Positions 36,061-47,000 of a stretch of DNA of 64,000 nucleotides are shown in pieces; position 1 is the stretch's first letter, and each line of letters begins with the position of its first letter. Source of the stretch: Plectrocnemia conspersa (Eukaryota > Arthropoda > Insecta > Trichoptera > Polycentropodidae); NCBI GenBank assembly GCA_009617715.1, contig VTFK01000522.1, positions 168,455 through 232,454 on the forward strand, written 5' to 3'. The position numbers were made by a program, and so were the translations under genes. The notes under the pieces were generated by a model. The model was not told the origin of the DNA. It searched no databases and saw nothing but the letters and a program-made list of their open reading frames with translations.

Positions 36061-36589
36061 GTTTGCTTTAATCGATTGTATAAATAAAAAGATGTGATGG
36101 AAATGGCTAAAAATTTTACAGGTGGTACTTTTCAGAAATCTACTTTCGATACTACTAGAGTCATATATTTAATTTTCTAAGAATCTATTGACTACCCTCG
36201 TATATTAAATAGTAGCAATCTAAAATTTATTAAATATTTATCGTTTGAAAAGTGTTTTATTTACTAAGTAATGTAATTTAGTTCCTAGTATTTCATATCC
36301 TTCTTTAATTATATTTACATCAAATTCGTCAGTACTGTTTTTATAATATTAAAATTATATTAGGATTTTTTTTTAAAGATGCAGATTTAAATTTTTCAAA
36401 TATAACAATAAATGTTTTATTATTGTATTAAACTGATTTATTAAATTCACAATCCTTTTATACTAGTAAAAGCATACATTATATAGTTAAAGTATACACG
36501 AAATGTAACATTGTAAGTTTTGCCTAGTTATTCTATAGTTTATCAAAATTTAACACTTTAACTGTAACATATATAATATATTATCATTA
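36061..36589. other. AT-rich intergenic DNA
   Basis: Nothing recognised. Confidence 0.6.
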
Positions 36590-37460
36590 GAGCCGAGATT
36601 CGGAATATCTAGTAGACGAGCTTTAGATAATAACGCCGCGGAGGGCGACCTGCCCCTATCACCGCGCACGTGCGTCCATTTTTGGTGACTAAAAATGCAA
36701 TATTTTTTATTTATTTGTATGAACAAAACAAACAATATAATCGCAAACCTTAACGAGCTCAAAGATCGAGATTATGAGCGAATCGTGAGTTCGGCATAGA
36801 TCGCGTTTATACGATTCCGATAAAAATATACGTCCGAGCCTTTATAATCCGAGTTGTCGATATTTCAGATGTTTATTGGGTCAGTTTTCGGTTTAAAGCT
36901 GCGCCTGGAGAGATTTACGGGTTCAATTAAAGACGGCGATAAATCGAGAGGCGTCGACAGTTCGCAATCGGAAGAGTGTTACGCCAGACTATAAATCTAG
37001 ACCTCTCCCGCATGGTGAAACTTTGTCTCTTTCCGTCCGCCTTATACTGCGTCGATGCAAATTTTGAGCAGCTAGTCTTCGATAAACACCTGGACGACGG
37101 AGATAAAGGGTCGGAGAGCTAAACAGCGGGACGTATGCGCCGGGACGCCGTTCCGCCTTCATCGCCTGAGCTCATTTCCAGGCACGTCGTCACTTTTCGT
37201 TTAGAATTAGCGCGTCTTTTAACGCGCTGCGTTCGTTTCTCTCGTTTCTCTTGCGGAAATCGAACCGACAGCAACGTCCAAGGCATTCGAAGGGAGAGCA
37301 CACCTGTTCCTGCGAGTTATCGCCACTCCACGAGGGGAATAACTATGTAAATCCTGCGAAAATGTGGGAAACTTACGGCGAAAAACACTTTCTTATTTTT
37401 CGTGATTTACGTTTCGATTCGCATCGACGAAGTTTAAAACTGTTGAAATAATAACAACAA
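36590..37460. other. Less AT-rich, CpG-containing island
   Basis: The largest island in the intergenic part. Several 60-71-codon frames overlap on both strands with no recognised domain. Candidate regulatory DNA. Confidence 0.4.
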
Positions 37461-38080
37461 ATAAACGTGAAGTCAAATATTTATACAGATAAACAATGGG
37501 TGCTATTTAACAGGAAATTATTTTGAAAAATATGTGCATTAAAACAAATACTTTGTTCCATGGAACGAATTGTTTGTGCATTTATGTAAGGTGAATCTAG
37601 AAAGTTTTTTTTCGAAATATGATTCATTGCAGAGAGTTATTTATAAGGTGTTCACTATTCTGACCAATGCTCGCTCGCACTTAATCTGTTCAACAGTAAT
37701 GCACAAACAATTCGTTTTATGGAACAAATATTTTATATATTGCTCATTTAATTTTTATTCATAAATAATTAAAACATCTAGATCCCAGCGCGCCCACCGG
37801 CTGCGAATATAGATCGACGCTATACGAAAATCGTCGAATGCGATTACTGAGATCTATTCGATATTTTCGTTCTTGCGACGTCTGGGACCAAACGCTTATA
37901 ATCGAACAGTACCCAAAAATGACGGTAAACGAACGGTACCCGAAAACATATGTAAAATCTCCACTAGCAGCTCAAAAATGAGCTTCCATTAAATATTTCT
38001 ATATCGGCGTAACTGTATCGCCTCACTTCAAGTTTTCTGAAATATATTATTTATTTTGAACTTTATCTATTACGATATAT
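37461..38080. other. Intergenic DNA
   Basis: A less AT-rich patch at 37780-37960 contains two similar words, CGAACAGTACCCAAAA and CGAACGGTACCCGAAAA, 28 bp apart. The patch also looks weakly palindromic (ATCCCAG against CTGGGAC). No gene. Confidence 0.45.
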
Positions 38081-38850
38081 ACAGCTACATATAAAAAAAA
38101 TATATATAAAAAAATCAATAACTTTTTTTAAATAAAAAGCAATCGTAATATTTTTATACACTATGATAAAAACATAACAGTTGTTACACGTATGTAAATG
38201 GCAAAACCTTAAATTGATTATTTAGTACCTTAAAAAAAACTAAAAAAGAATATATGGTTTTGAATAAAACTGTATATTAAATAAATTCTGTTGGGGTAGC
38301 ATTCCAAGTTGGAATAGGTGGTTGACTTTATATTTGTAAACATACCTGCTCATTTTTTTCAATTAAACTTGATTTAAATTAAAGACGTATCATACATTTA
38401 CAACCCACGTATATTTTATAAATCATATAACGAATTTAGGAGCATATGGGAAAAAATGTTAAAGGTTACTTTTTCCAATATTATAAAGTTTTTCTATCAT
38501 CAAGGTGAGTATACAGAATTTTTTCAGATACATATATACCTTCCATGTATTTATTGAAATAAAAAATGCTTTGCATATCGATTAGTGTTTTATACCAAGC
38601 GATTTAAAAATTAAAAAGGTTGACTGATATGTATCGAAATTCTCCTAACCTTCATTGAACCCGAAAGTTGTATTTGTGCCAATATCTTTGCTTTCTGAAC
38701 TTTCGATGAGTTTAAAATTCTGGGTTTGTTTCGAATAATAGTAATGAAACTATTTTCGGATTCATATTCCATACAACTATCAGTACTACTTGAAAAATCT
38801 TTCAGTGTATCGTCATCATTTACAAATGTTTCAGTCGTTGAACTCATTTT
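38081..38850 (+). repeat. Dispersed repeat R4, copy 1
   Basis: Collinear with 41545-42460. Shared words include AAGCAATCGTAATA, TGTTGGGGTAGCATTCC (followed by TTGGAATAGGTG), TTTTTCTATCATCAAGGT and TTAGTGTTTTATACCA. The second copy has about 290 bp (about 41720-42010) that this one lacks. The minus strand carries a 78-codon frame (38847-38611). Confidence 0.65.
38611..38847 (-). CDS. Hypothetical small ORF inside repeat R4
   Basis: 78 codons, starting MSSTTETFVNDDDTLKDF. The N-terminal half is acidic and Ser/Thr-rich; the C-terminal half is basic (VQKAKILAQIQLSG, VRRISIHISQ). No family recognised. The matching segment of the second R4 copy (about 42360-42450) retains a similar 'KPKVLISSKV' reading but is broken by stops. 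This suggests a decayed transposon-encoded protein rather than a host gene. Confidence 0.25.
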   Translation of the reverse strand: MSSTTETFVNDDDTLKDFSSSTDSCMEYESENSFITIIRNKPRILNSSKVQKAKILAQIQLSGSMKVRRISIHISQPF

Positions 38851-38911
38851 GTTATCTTGTGTGTATAAAAAAAACCGATTTATTTTTACCGTTGTATATT
38901 GAAGTCAATAG

Positions 38912-38912
<1 letters not shown>

Positions 38913-38952
<40 letters not shown>
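38913..38952. repeat. TA dinucleotide microsatellite
   Basis: About 20 uninterrupted TA units. Confidence 0.95.
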
Positions 38953-38954
<2 letters not shown>

Positions 38955-38957
38955 TAG

Positions 38958-39330
38958 CGAAAAATATTTCTAACTTAACTAATTTTTAAATCTATGGTCT
39001 TGATGCACTTTTATTTTGTTTCTAAATGCAAGACAATGAGACGCTTATTTTCAACAACAAAAATGCTTTTGACACCTTTGTTTATCGGTAGTGTATACTA
39101 TGGCCGAAATTTGCAAATTTCGTTCGATAAACGAAACAAAATGTTCGAATATATTTGTATTTTTTTACTGATAATATTTTATTTAATTAATTAGTGAAGA
39201 CAATTAATTAATTGCCTTTAAATAATATTTAATTATAAAATATAACATCCGCCTAAAAATATTACTGATTCAAAAATATTTTGTGTGATACCTTACAGAC
39301 GCTACAACACAATTGATTATCTATATTTGG
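38958..39330 (+). repeat. Dispersed repeat R3, copy 2
   Basis: Partner of 34095-34600. The segment GATAAACGAAACAAAATGTT aligns with GTTGAACGAAACAAAATATT in the first copy. Confidence 0.5.
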
Positions 39331-40214
39331 TGCAACGTGAGCGATTATAAGTCATTGATTGTGTTTTAGCGTATTTTAGGTGTTTGAGGACCCGTTTTCT
39401 TGAAATAATGTTTTTTGTTGAAATAACTATAGCAATATAAAACAAATAGTTTTTTTATATTATGTGATATAAATAACATGTAACGTAAATATAAAACAAT
39501 TTTACTATAAATTTAAATTTCAGTTATAAGCACATTTTTTAGTTACACCATAAGTTACTTTATAATTAAAAAAAGTTTTAGATGTAAATATAAAAACCAG
39601 TTTTAAATTACATTTACTAATTAGAAAGAAACAATATATCGACCACATAATCTGCGCTTTAAAAATAACAATAATTCTGAGACTTTTGTCAATTTTTTTT
39701 ATTAAAAAATATTTTGATTTATATTTATTTTTGGAGTACAGGTTTTTTAAGTGCAAAAAGTTTTCACTATATTTAAAATTTATAATAAACTAATCATATT
39801 GAAAATCTATTATAAAATAAAAATAATTTAAAATACACAATAAAATAAAAATTATTTTTGAAGTTGAAAAATATATTTTGAATAAATCTTAAAATTTATT
39901 CTGAAACTTTATAATTTAAAAAAATATTTATATTACCGTTTTATAATTTTGTATGGTTCCCTCTCAAACGCGTCAGTAAATGGAACACTATGTATTGCAA
40001 AAATCCCATTTACTATTTCTATAAGTAGTTAGTTGTTAATGACAATACTTAATGCGCTGTCATTGTGACGGCGCGATTAGTACTTATTTTTAGACTTTGC
40101 CCCTTTTTGTTAAAATTTTCATATTTAAAAAAATAAATGTTTAAAAGATTTAAAAAAATATTAAAATATCATATTTTAATTGTAAGCTGTTTATTCGTTT
40201 TAAATATAAAAACT
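39331..40214. other. Very AT-rich intergenic DNA
   Basis: The open frame at 39756-39520 (minus) is low-complexity. Its right part probably belongs to the hAT-like element ending at 40308, because of the GACTTTGCCCC word at about 40094. Confidence 0.45.
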
Positions 40215-40308
40215 AACATATTTTTATTAAGTTATTTATGTGTTGCCCTTCAAAGACATGAATTATTTTATTTGGCCCACCAAGTGATTTCAGTTGGCCA
40301 CCACTGCA
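40215..40308 (-). mobile_element. hAT-like element terminus
   Basis: On the minus strand it begins CAGTGGTGGCCAACTGAAAT and continues GGTGGGCCAAATAAAATAAT, a typical hAT-type end. It abuts the start of repeat R2 exactly, which suggests an insertion at that point. The other end was not found. Confidence 0.45.
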
Positions 40309-40690
40309 CATAATGTATTAAATAATTTTCATAGTTATAGCACACATAGTTAATTTGCAATCCGAATATCTATATTCAGTCAAATAGAATAACGCAAATG
40401 ACAAAATAATGAAAATTGTTGTAGCGTAGAATTTTTTTTTAAAACTGTCGGTTATCTGGTTTTATATTTAAATGTTTATTTTTCATCAATCGAAACTACA
40501 GAATTCATTACCGGAGGCTCTAAATTAATCGAGCAAACTCGATTTTAATTTTAAATATTATAATTAAATATATTTTCTTTGTTGACGTGTATTATTATAT
40601 TTACAGAGTAGATAATTGAACGGAGAATGTTTCATTTTAAAATATGCCCGTCCGAAAGCGACGGCTTAGAACAATATTAAATTTAACATT
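40309..40690 (+). repeat. Dispersed repeat R2, copy 2
   Basis: Partner of 20140-20600, same orientation. It is bordered on the left by a hAT-like end and on the right by the small element at 40687. Confidence 0.6.
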
Positions 40691-40888
40691 GGTCGGCAAA
40701 CTATTTAACTCGCATCCCCTTAAACGACAAAAATATAGTACGTACCCCTTAATATAAACATTCGTTTATAAATAATCGAATTTAGCTTGACTATTTGCAC
40801 TGCAGTTGTCAATTTCTCGTTTCTTTGCTGTTTATGATATTGTTATTGTCCGTTGGCGTACCCTCTGGAGAAACTTTGGAGACCACTG
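40687..40888. mobile_element. Small hAT-like MITE
   Basis: About 202 bp with ends CATTGGTCGGCAAACT and (other strand) CAGTGGTCTCCAAAGT, which match at 11 of 16 positions and have the hAT form. The flanks AAATTTAA and ATATATAA are similar but not identical 8-mers, so a target duplication is possible but not proven. Non-coding. Confidence 0.5.
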
Positions 40889-41544
40889 ATATATAAGATG
40901 ATTAACAAATTCTTAAAATACGTTTCATATACGTATTTTCACGGTATTATTCGCTAAAGAATTGGTCAATACTGCCATCTGTGAGCGAATCTAAAAATTA
41001 ATACTTCGTTATTTTTTTAGACTAGCGAGCAACGCTTAGTGAACCTTTGTCCCTTCGTCTCTTCGCAACGATTTTATTAAAAATATTGTCAAAATGGGAT
41101 TATTTTTCGTTATAATTTAGTTTAAAGATATCTATCGTACAATATTATTTGTCTTTTTTAAACTGCACTCTTTTGATTCGAAACTTGGCTATATCGACTA
41201 AAAGTGTTATAACGTAAACGTAAATTATTATTTTGCTAAGCGTTAAATTTATTTATTGTAGACTAATCTAAACACAAGTAATGTGTTACAAACAATAAAA
41301 TATCGAATAAATTAATAATTATATTGAACAAATTTAACTAGTAAATAAAACGTAAACTATTATTACGTATTAATTTTAATTTTTATTATTACACTTGTAT
41401 ATAAAACCAATTATAGAAGGGAATTAATGTGGGCTATGTTTTAGTGACATCTTTCGTACGTACCTTTGAGTTTTATGTCTTTAACTATTTGAGTGCCATA
41501 CATTTTTTCATTTTCTGTAAGAATTGCCAACAATTTCTTAGCCG
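40889..41544. other. AT-rich intergenic DNA
   Basis: Nothing recognised. Confidence 0.6.
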
Positions 41545-42460
41545 AAAAGATATTAAAAATATAAACAATTCCTAAGTGAGAAGCAATCGTAATACTTTTT
41601 ATACGCTATAATAAAAACATAGTTGTGTATGTACATTGAAAACCCTTAAATCAACCATTTAATTTATTAAAAAATAATATATGATTTTCAATAAGGAATA
41701 AACAAAGTTGAACAATGAATTTTACGTCTTTCTTTAATATATTGCATTTTTTCTTAATATTTCTTAGACGATAGTCTTAGGCTGCATATGAAAACATTTT
41801 TGGTAAATGAAAATACAATATTTACGACATAAAAAAATAAGGTTTATTTTACATATTCTTTACATTTATGTTGGCCCACACATAATCCGTGTACATCTTT
41901 TTTACATCTGACTCATATTAAGTTAGATATTTTTTATAGATTCTTCATTTTGGGAACTGCATACAATATATCTTCTCAAATTACGACAGGGTAATTTTTT
42001 ACAACCCTCTTAATTTTGTTGGGGTAGCATTCCTGGTTGGAATAGGTGCTTGATTTTTTTATTTGTTATTATTTTTCTACTCAATGTTTTCAATTATACT
42101 TAATGTAAATTGAAAACGAAGCATACATTTACGACCCACTTTATTTATAGATAATATAAGAATTTTGGATCATATAGGAAAACACTTTAAAACTTAGTTT
42201 TTAAAATATCTTAGATTTTTCTATCATCAAGGTAAGTATACAGCATTATGAGAGATACATTTACACCTCTCGTGTATTTTAATTTATTATAAAAATTTCT
42301 TTACATTTTGATTAGTGTTTTATACCATACGATTAAAAAAGTAAAGAGTTTTGCTGATGATATGTATCAAAATTCTCCGGAGCTTCAATGAATTGTGTCA
42401 AGTTTTTTTTCTTTTTAAACTTTTGATGAAATTAAAACTTTCGGTTTATGAAATATTTTT
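41545..42460 (+). repeat. Dispersed repeat R4, copy 2
   Basis: Partner of 38081-38850, with about 290 extra bases between the AAGCAATCGTAATA part and the TTGGGGTAGCATTCC part. It is about 0.6 kb from the start of the satellite array. Confidence 0.65.
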
Positions 42461-43055
42461 TATATGTTGATTTACTATATATTTTAAAAACATTGACACA
42501 GATATAATACTAGATTTACTAAATAAACTTTCAGGAAAGTTGTAAACTTTTGTAGAATGTAAGCTAAGATTTTAAATACATTATAAATAAAGTAAGACAA
42601 GAAAAATAAAAACAAGATATCAATATTATGTGTCTCAAACCAGAATCCTACCTCTAAAAATACAATGATAGCGAGATACAACATATGGTTCAATATATCA
42701 AGATTGGGTTTATAAAAAACGGGATTTTTGTAATCTTCTTATGTCGTTTTCTAACCTATACATAAGTTAATAGAGACAAATAACGGACCTTGAACAAGAT
42801 GAACCTAAATATGAAAACCATAAGAATCTATAGAAAACAAAGTAATCCTTTATGTGATATTTCTTATGTATTATTAAAATGTATTAGCTTAATCAAAACA
42901 TATTTTAAAGTAAGGAGCACCACTTCAGGCAATTATTCATTTCAATCTCTTAAAAGATTTCATGGTTTCTAGTACAGCAAGAGAAATAATTTCTACAGCA
43001 TCTTATTCTATAATTTTACCTAGCAAAAAAATATTTTTTTAAATATATTATTTTA
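42461..43055. other. AT-rich DNA next to the satellite
   Basis: No gene. Two short frames (42693-42484 minus, 42790-42972 plus) are AT-rich and unrecognised. Similarity to the satellite is not visible until about 43060. Confidence 0.5.
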
Positions 43056-43059
43056 TATT

Positions 43060-43870
43060 AAAGTATCATAAGCGTTTCCGAAAGATCTATTATGCATAAA
43101 TATTTTAGTTTTAATCTTATAAACTAACGAAATAACAGCGATTACTATATGTCAAGTCACATTAAAGCTCGTATGGGGTCAAATACACAATTTAAAAATT
43201 TTATTTTTGAAAGTTATGACACTTTTAATTTTTACATTAACCGCCATTTTGTAAAAAAAAAGGTAGATATTTTTTTCATATAGAAAGTATAGGGGGGGCA
43301 CAATAGTTCTATACGATACTAAAAATTAAATTTTTATTCTTCAACCCCAAGCAGTAGAGAGCGTTAACTCTTCTGAAAGTCCAAAATGGGCTCGTATGGG
43401 GTTCTGCTCTAACAGATACATCGCGTGTTTTAAAGCAAAAAACATTTTTTTTTATATTTTATTTAGTTGTAGTTTAGGCTTTTTAACGTTTCATGTCGAG
43501 CGATCTGTTTTATTAAATTTAAACCTACTGATTTACGAGTGCTTAGATGTTTGCACATGTCACAATTTTGCAAAAAATTTAAACATTGGATTTTGCTAAC
43601 AAACATACACAGAATGCTTAAGAATTCTATACTGTCACAAAAATTGAAATTTAAATATATATAAATAAGCTCACACTAACCTTAACATATTGCAAATCTT
43701 ATGAGCGTATTTATGGTAGGTCGATCGACTCATATCCCTGAACGTGTTTTGAAAAATAAAACCTTTTTTTCATTATTTTTTAATTTTTCTGAACTGTATC
43801 GTAAGTATATTCAAAAGCTCTATTTGTGTTAAAAAAATTAAGTCAATATCTTTGATAGGAACCAAATACG
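43060..43870 (+). repeat. Diverged edge unit of the satellite
   Basis: The leftmost unit is recognisable but has many substitutions and is shorter. Here blocks S1 and S2 share the exact word GCTCGTATGGGGT (43167 and 43390), which has diverged between the two blocks in later units. Confidence 0.85.
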
Positions 43871-46800
43871 AGCGTTACCTATATGCAAAGTCGCATCAAA
43901 GCTCGTTCGGGGTCCCTGTCAATATACCGTAAGACTCGGTTTTTAACAAAAAAAAAAAAAAAATTGTTTTTAAATGCAAATTAAGTTTCTAAAATTTTTG
44001 CATACGACATTTTTCAGTAGGATTTCATTTAGCAAAGTTATGACACTTTGAATTTTTACGAAAGCCGCCATTTTGAAAAAAAATTTTATATATTTTTTTT
44101 AAACATAACGTATAGGGGCTGCACGTTAGTTCTATGCGATACTCAAAATTTAAATTTTAATCTTCGAAACCAAGCAGTTAAGAGCGTTAACTCTTCCGAA
44201 AGTCTCAAAATGGCTAGTATGGGGATTTACGATCGAACTGATACATCGCTTGTTTTCAAGCAAAAATATATATTTTTTATATTTTATTCTGATGAACTTT
44301 AGGCTTTTAAACATTTCATGTATATAGACTTTTTTGACGAAATTCAACACTACTGAGTTATAAGTGATTAAATTTTAATACTTGTCGCCATTTTGCAAAA
44401 AATTGACAAAATGGATTTTGCTAACAAACATACACAGGATGCTTAAGAATTCTATACTGTCACAAAAAATTGAAATTCAAATATGTATAAATAAGCTCAC
44501 ACTGACCTTAACTATATTGAAAATCTTATGAGCGTATGTATGGTGGGTCGATCGACTCATCACACTAAACGTGTTTTGAAAAAAAAATACTTTTATTTTT
44601 TAATTTTTAATTTTTTTTATAGTATCGTAAGTATAGTCGAAAGCTCTGTTTTGTATCAAAAATTCAAGTCGATTTTTAAAATAAAAACCTCATACGAGCG
44701 TTAACTGTATGCAGAGTCGCATAAAAGCTCGTTCGAGGTCTCGGTCAATATATAGTAAGACTCGGTTTTTATTAAAAAAAAATAATTAAAAATTGCTTTT
44801 ATATGCAAATTAAAATTCCAAACACCTTTTGCATACGACATTTTTCAGTAGAATTTTATTTAGCAAAGATATAACACTTTGAATTTTTACGATAGCCGCC
44901 ATTTTGCAAAAAAATTTTATATATTTTTTTTAAACATTACGTATAGGGGCTGCACGTTAGTTCTATGCGTTACCCAAAATTTAAATTTTAATCTTCGAAA
45001 CCAAGCAGTTAAGAGCGTTAACTCTTCCGAAAGTCTCAAAATGGCTAGTATGGGGGTACGATCGAACTGATACATCGCTTGTTTTCAAGCAAAAATATAT
45101 ATTTTTTATATTTTATTCTGATAAACTTTAGGCTTCTGAACATTTCATGTATAGAGACTTTTTTGACAAAATTCAACACTACTGAGTTATAAGTGATTGA
45201 ATTTTAATACTTGTCGCCATTTTGCAAAAAATTGACAAAATGGATTTTGCTAACAAACATACACAGGATGCTTAATAATTCTATACTGTCACAAAAATTG
45301 AAATTCAAATATGTATAAATAAGCTCACACTGACCTTAACTATATTGAAAATCTTATGAGCGTATGTATGGTGGGTCGATCGACTCATCACACTAAACGT
45401 GTTTTGAAAAAAAAATACTTTTATTTTTTAATTTTAAATTTTTTTTTTATAGTATCGTAAGTATAGTCTAAAGCTCTGTTTTGTATCAAAAATTCAAGTC
45501 GATTTCTAAAATAGAAACCTCATACGAGCGTTAACTGTATGCAGAGTAGCATAAAAGCTCGTTCGAGGTCTCGGTCAATATATAGTAAGACTCGGTTTTT
45601 TTTTAAAAAAAATAATTAAAAATTGCTTTTATATGCAAATTAAAATTTCAAACACTTTTTGCATACGACATTTTTCAGTAGGATTTCATTTAGCAAAGTT
45701 ATGACACTTTGAATTTTTACGATAGCCGCCATTTCGAAAAAAAAATTTATATATTTTTTTTAAACATAACGTATAGGGGCTGCGCGTTAGTTCTATGCGA
45801 TACTTAAAAATTTAAATTTTAATCTTTGAAACCAAGCAGTTAAGAGCGTTAACTCTTCCGAAAGTCTCAAAATGGCTAGTATGGGTCTACGATCGAACTG
45901 ATACATCGCTTGTTTTCAAGCAAAAATATATATTTTTTATATTTTATTCTGATGAACTTTTGGCTTTTGAACAATTCATGTATAGAGACTTTTTTGACGA
46001 AATTCAACAATACTGAGTTATAAGTGATTGAATTTTAATACTTGTCGCCATTTTGCAAAAAAAATTGACAAAATGGATTTTGCTAACAAACATACACAGG
46101 ATGCTTAAGAATTCTATACTGTCACAAAAATTGAAATTTAAATATTTATAAATAAGCTCACACTGACCTTAACTATATTGAAAATCTTATGAGCGTATGT
46201 ATGGTGGGTCGATCGACTCATCACACTAAACGTGTTTTAAAAAAAATACTTTAATTTTTTAATTTTTAATTTTTTTTTATAGTATCGTAAGTATAGTCGA
46301 AAGCTCTGTTTTGTATCAAAAATTCAAGTCGATTTCTTAAATAAAAACCTCATACCAGCGTTAACTGTATGCAGAGTCGCATAAAAAGCTCGTTCGAGGT
46401 CTCGGTCAATATATGGTAAGACTCGGTTTTATTAAAAAAAAAAATAATTAAAAAAATTGCTTTTATATGCAAATTAAAATTCCAAACACTTTTTGCATAC
46501 GACATTTTTCAGTAAGATTTTATTTAGCAAAGTTATGACACTTTGAATTTTTACGATAGCCGCCATTTTGAAAAAAAATTTTATATATTTTTTTTAAACA
46601 TAACGTATAGGGGCTGCACGTTAGTTCTATGCGTTACCCAAAATTTAAATTTTAATCTTCGAAACCAAGCAGTTAAGAGCGTTAAATCTTCCGAAAGTCT
46701 CAAAATGGCTAGTATGGGGGGGTACGATCGAACTGATACATCGCTTGTTTTCAAGCAAAAATATATATTTTTTATATTTTATTCTGATGAACTTTAGGCT

Positions 46801-47000
46801 TCTGAACATTTCATGTATAAAGACTTTTTTGACGAAATTCAACAATACTGAGTTATAAGTGATTGAATTTTAATACTTGTCGCCATTTTGCAAAAAATTG
46901 ACAAAATGGATTTTGCTAACAAACATACACAGGATGCTTAAGAATTCTATACTGTCACAAAAAATTGAAATTCAAATATGTATAAATAAGCTCACACTGA
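43871..47000 (+). repeat. Satellite subfamily A units
   Basis: About four units marked by GATAGCCGCC (GAAAGCCGCC in the first), AAGCAGTTAAGAGC, CTGATGAAC or CTGATAAAC, GCATACGACATTTTTCAG and CTGTATGCAG. These markers disappear together between about 46.85 and 47.19 kb. Confidence 0.85.
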
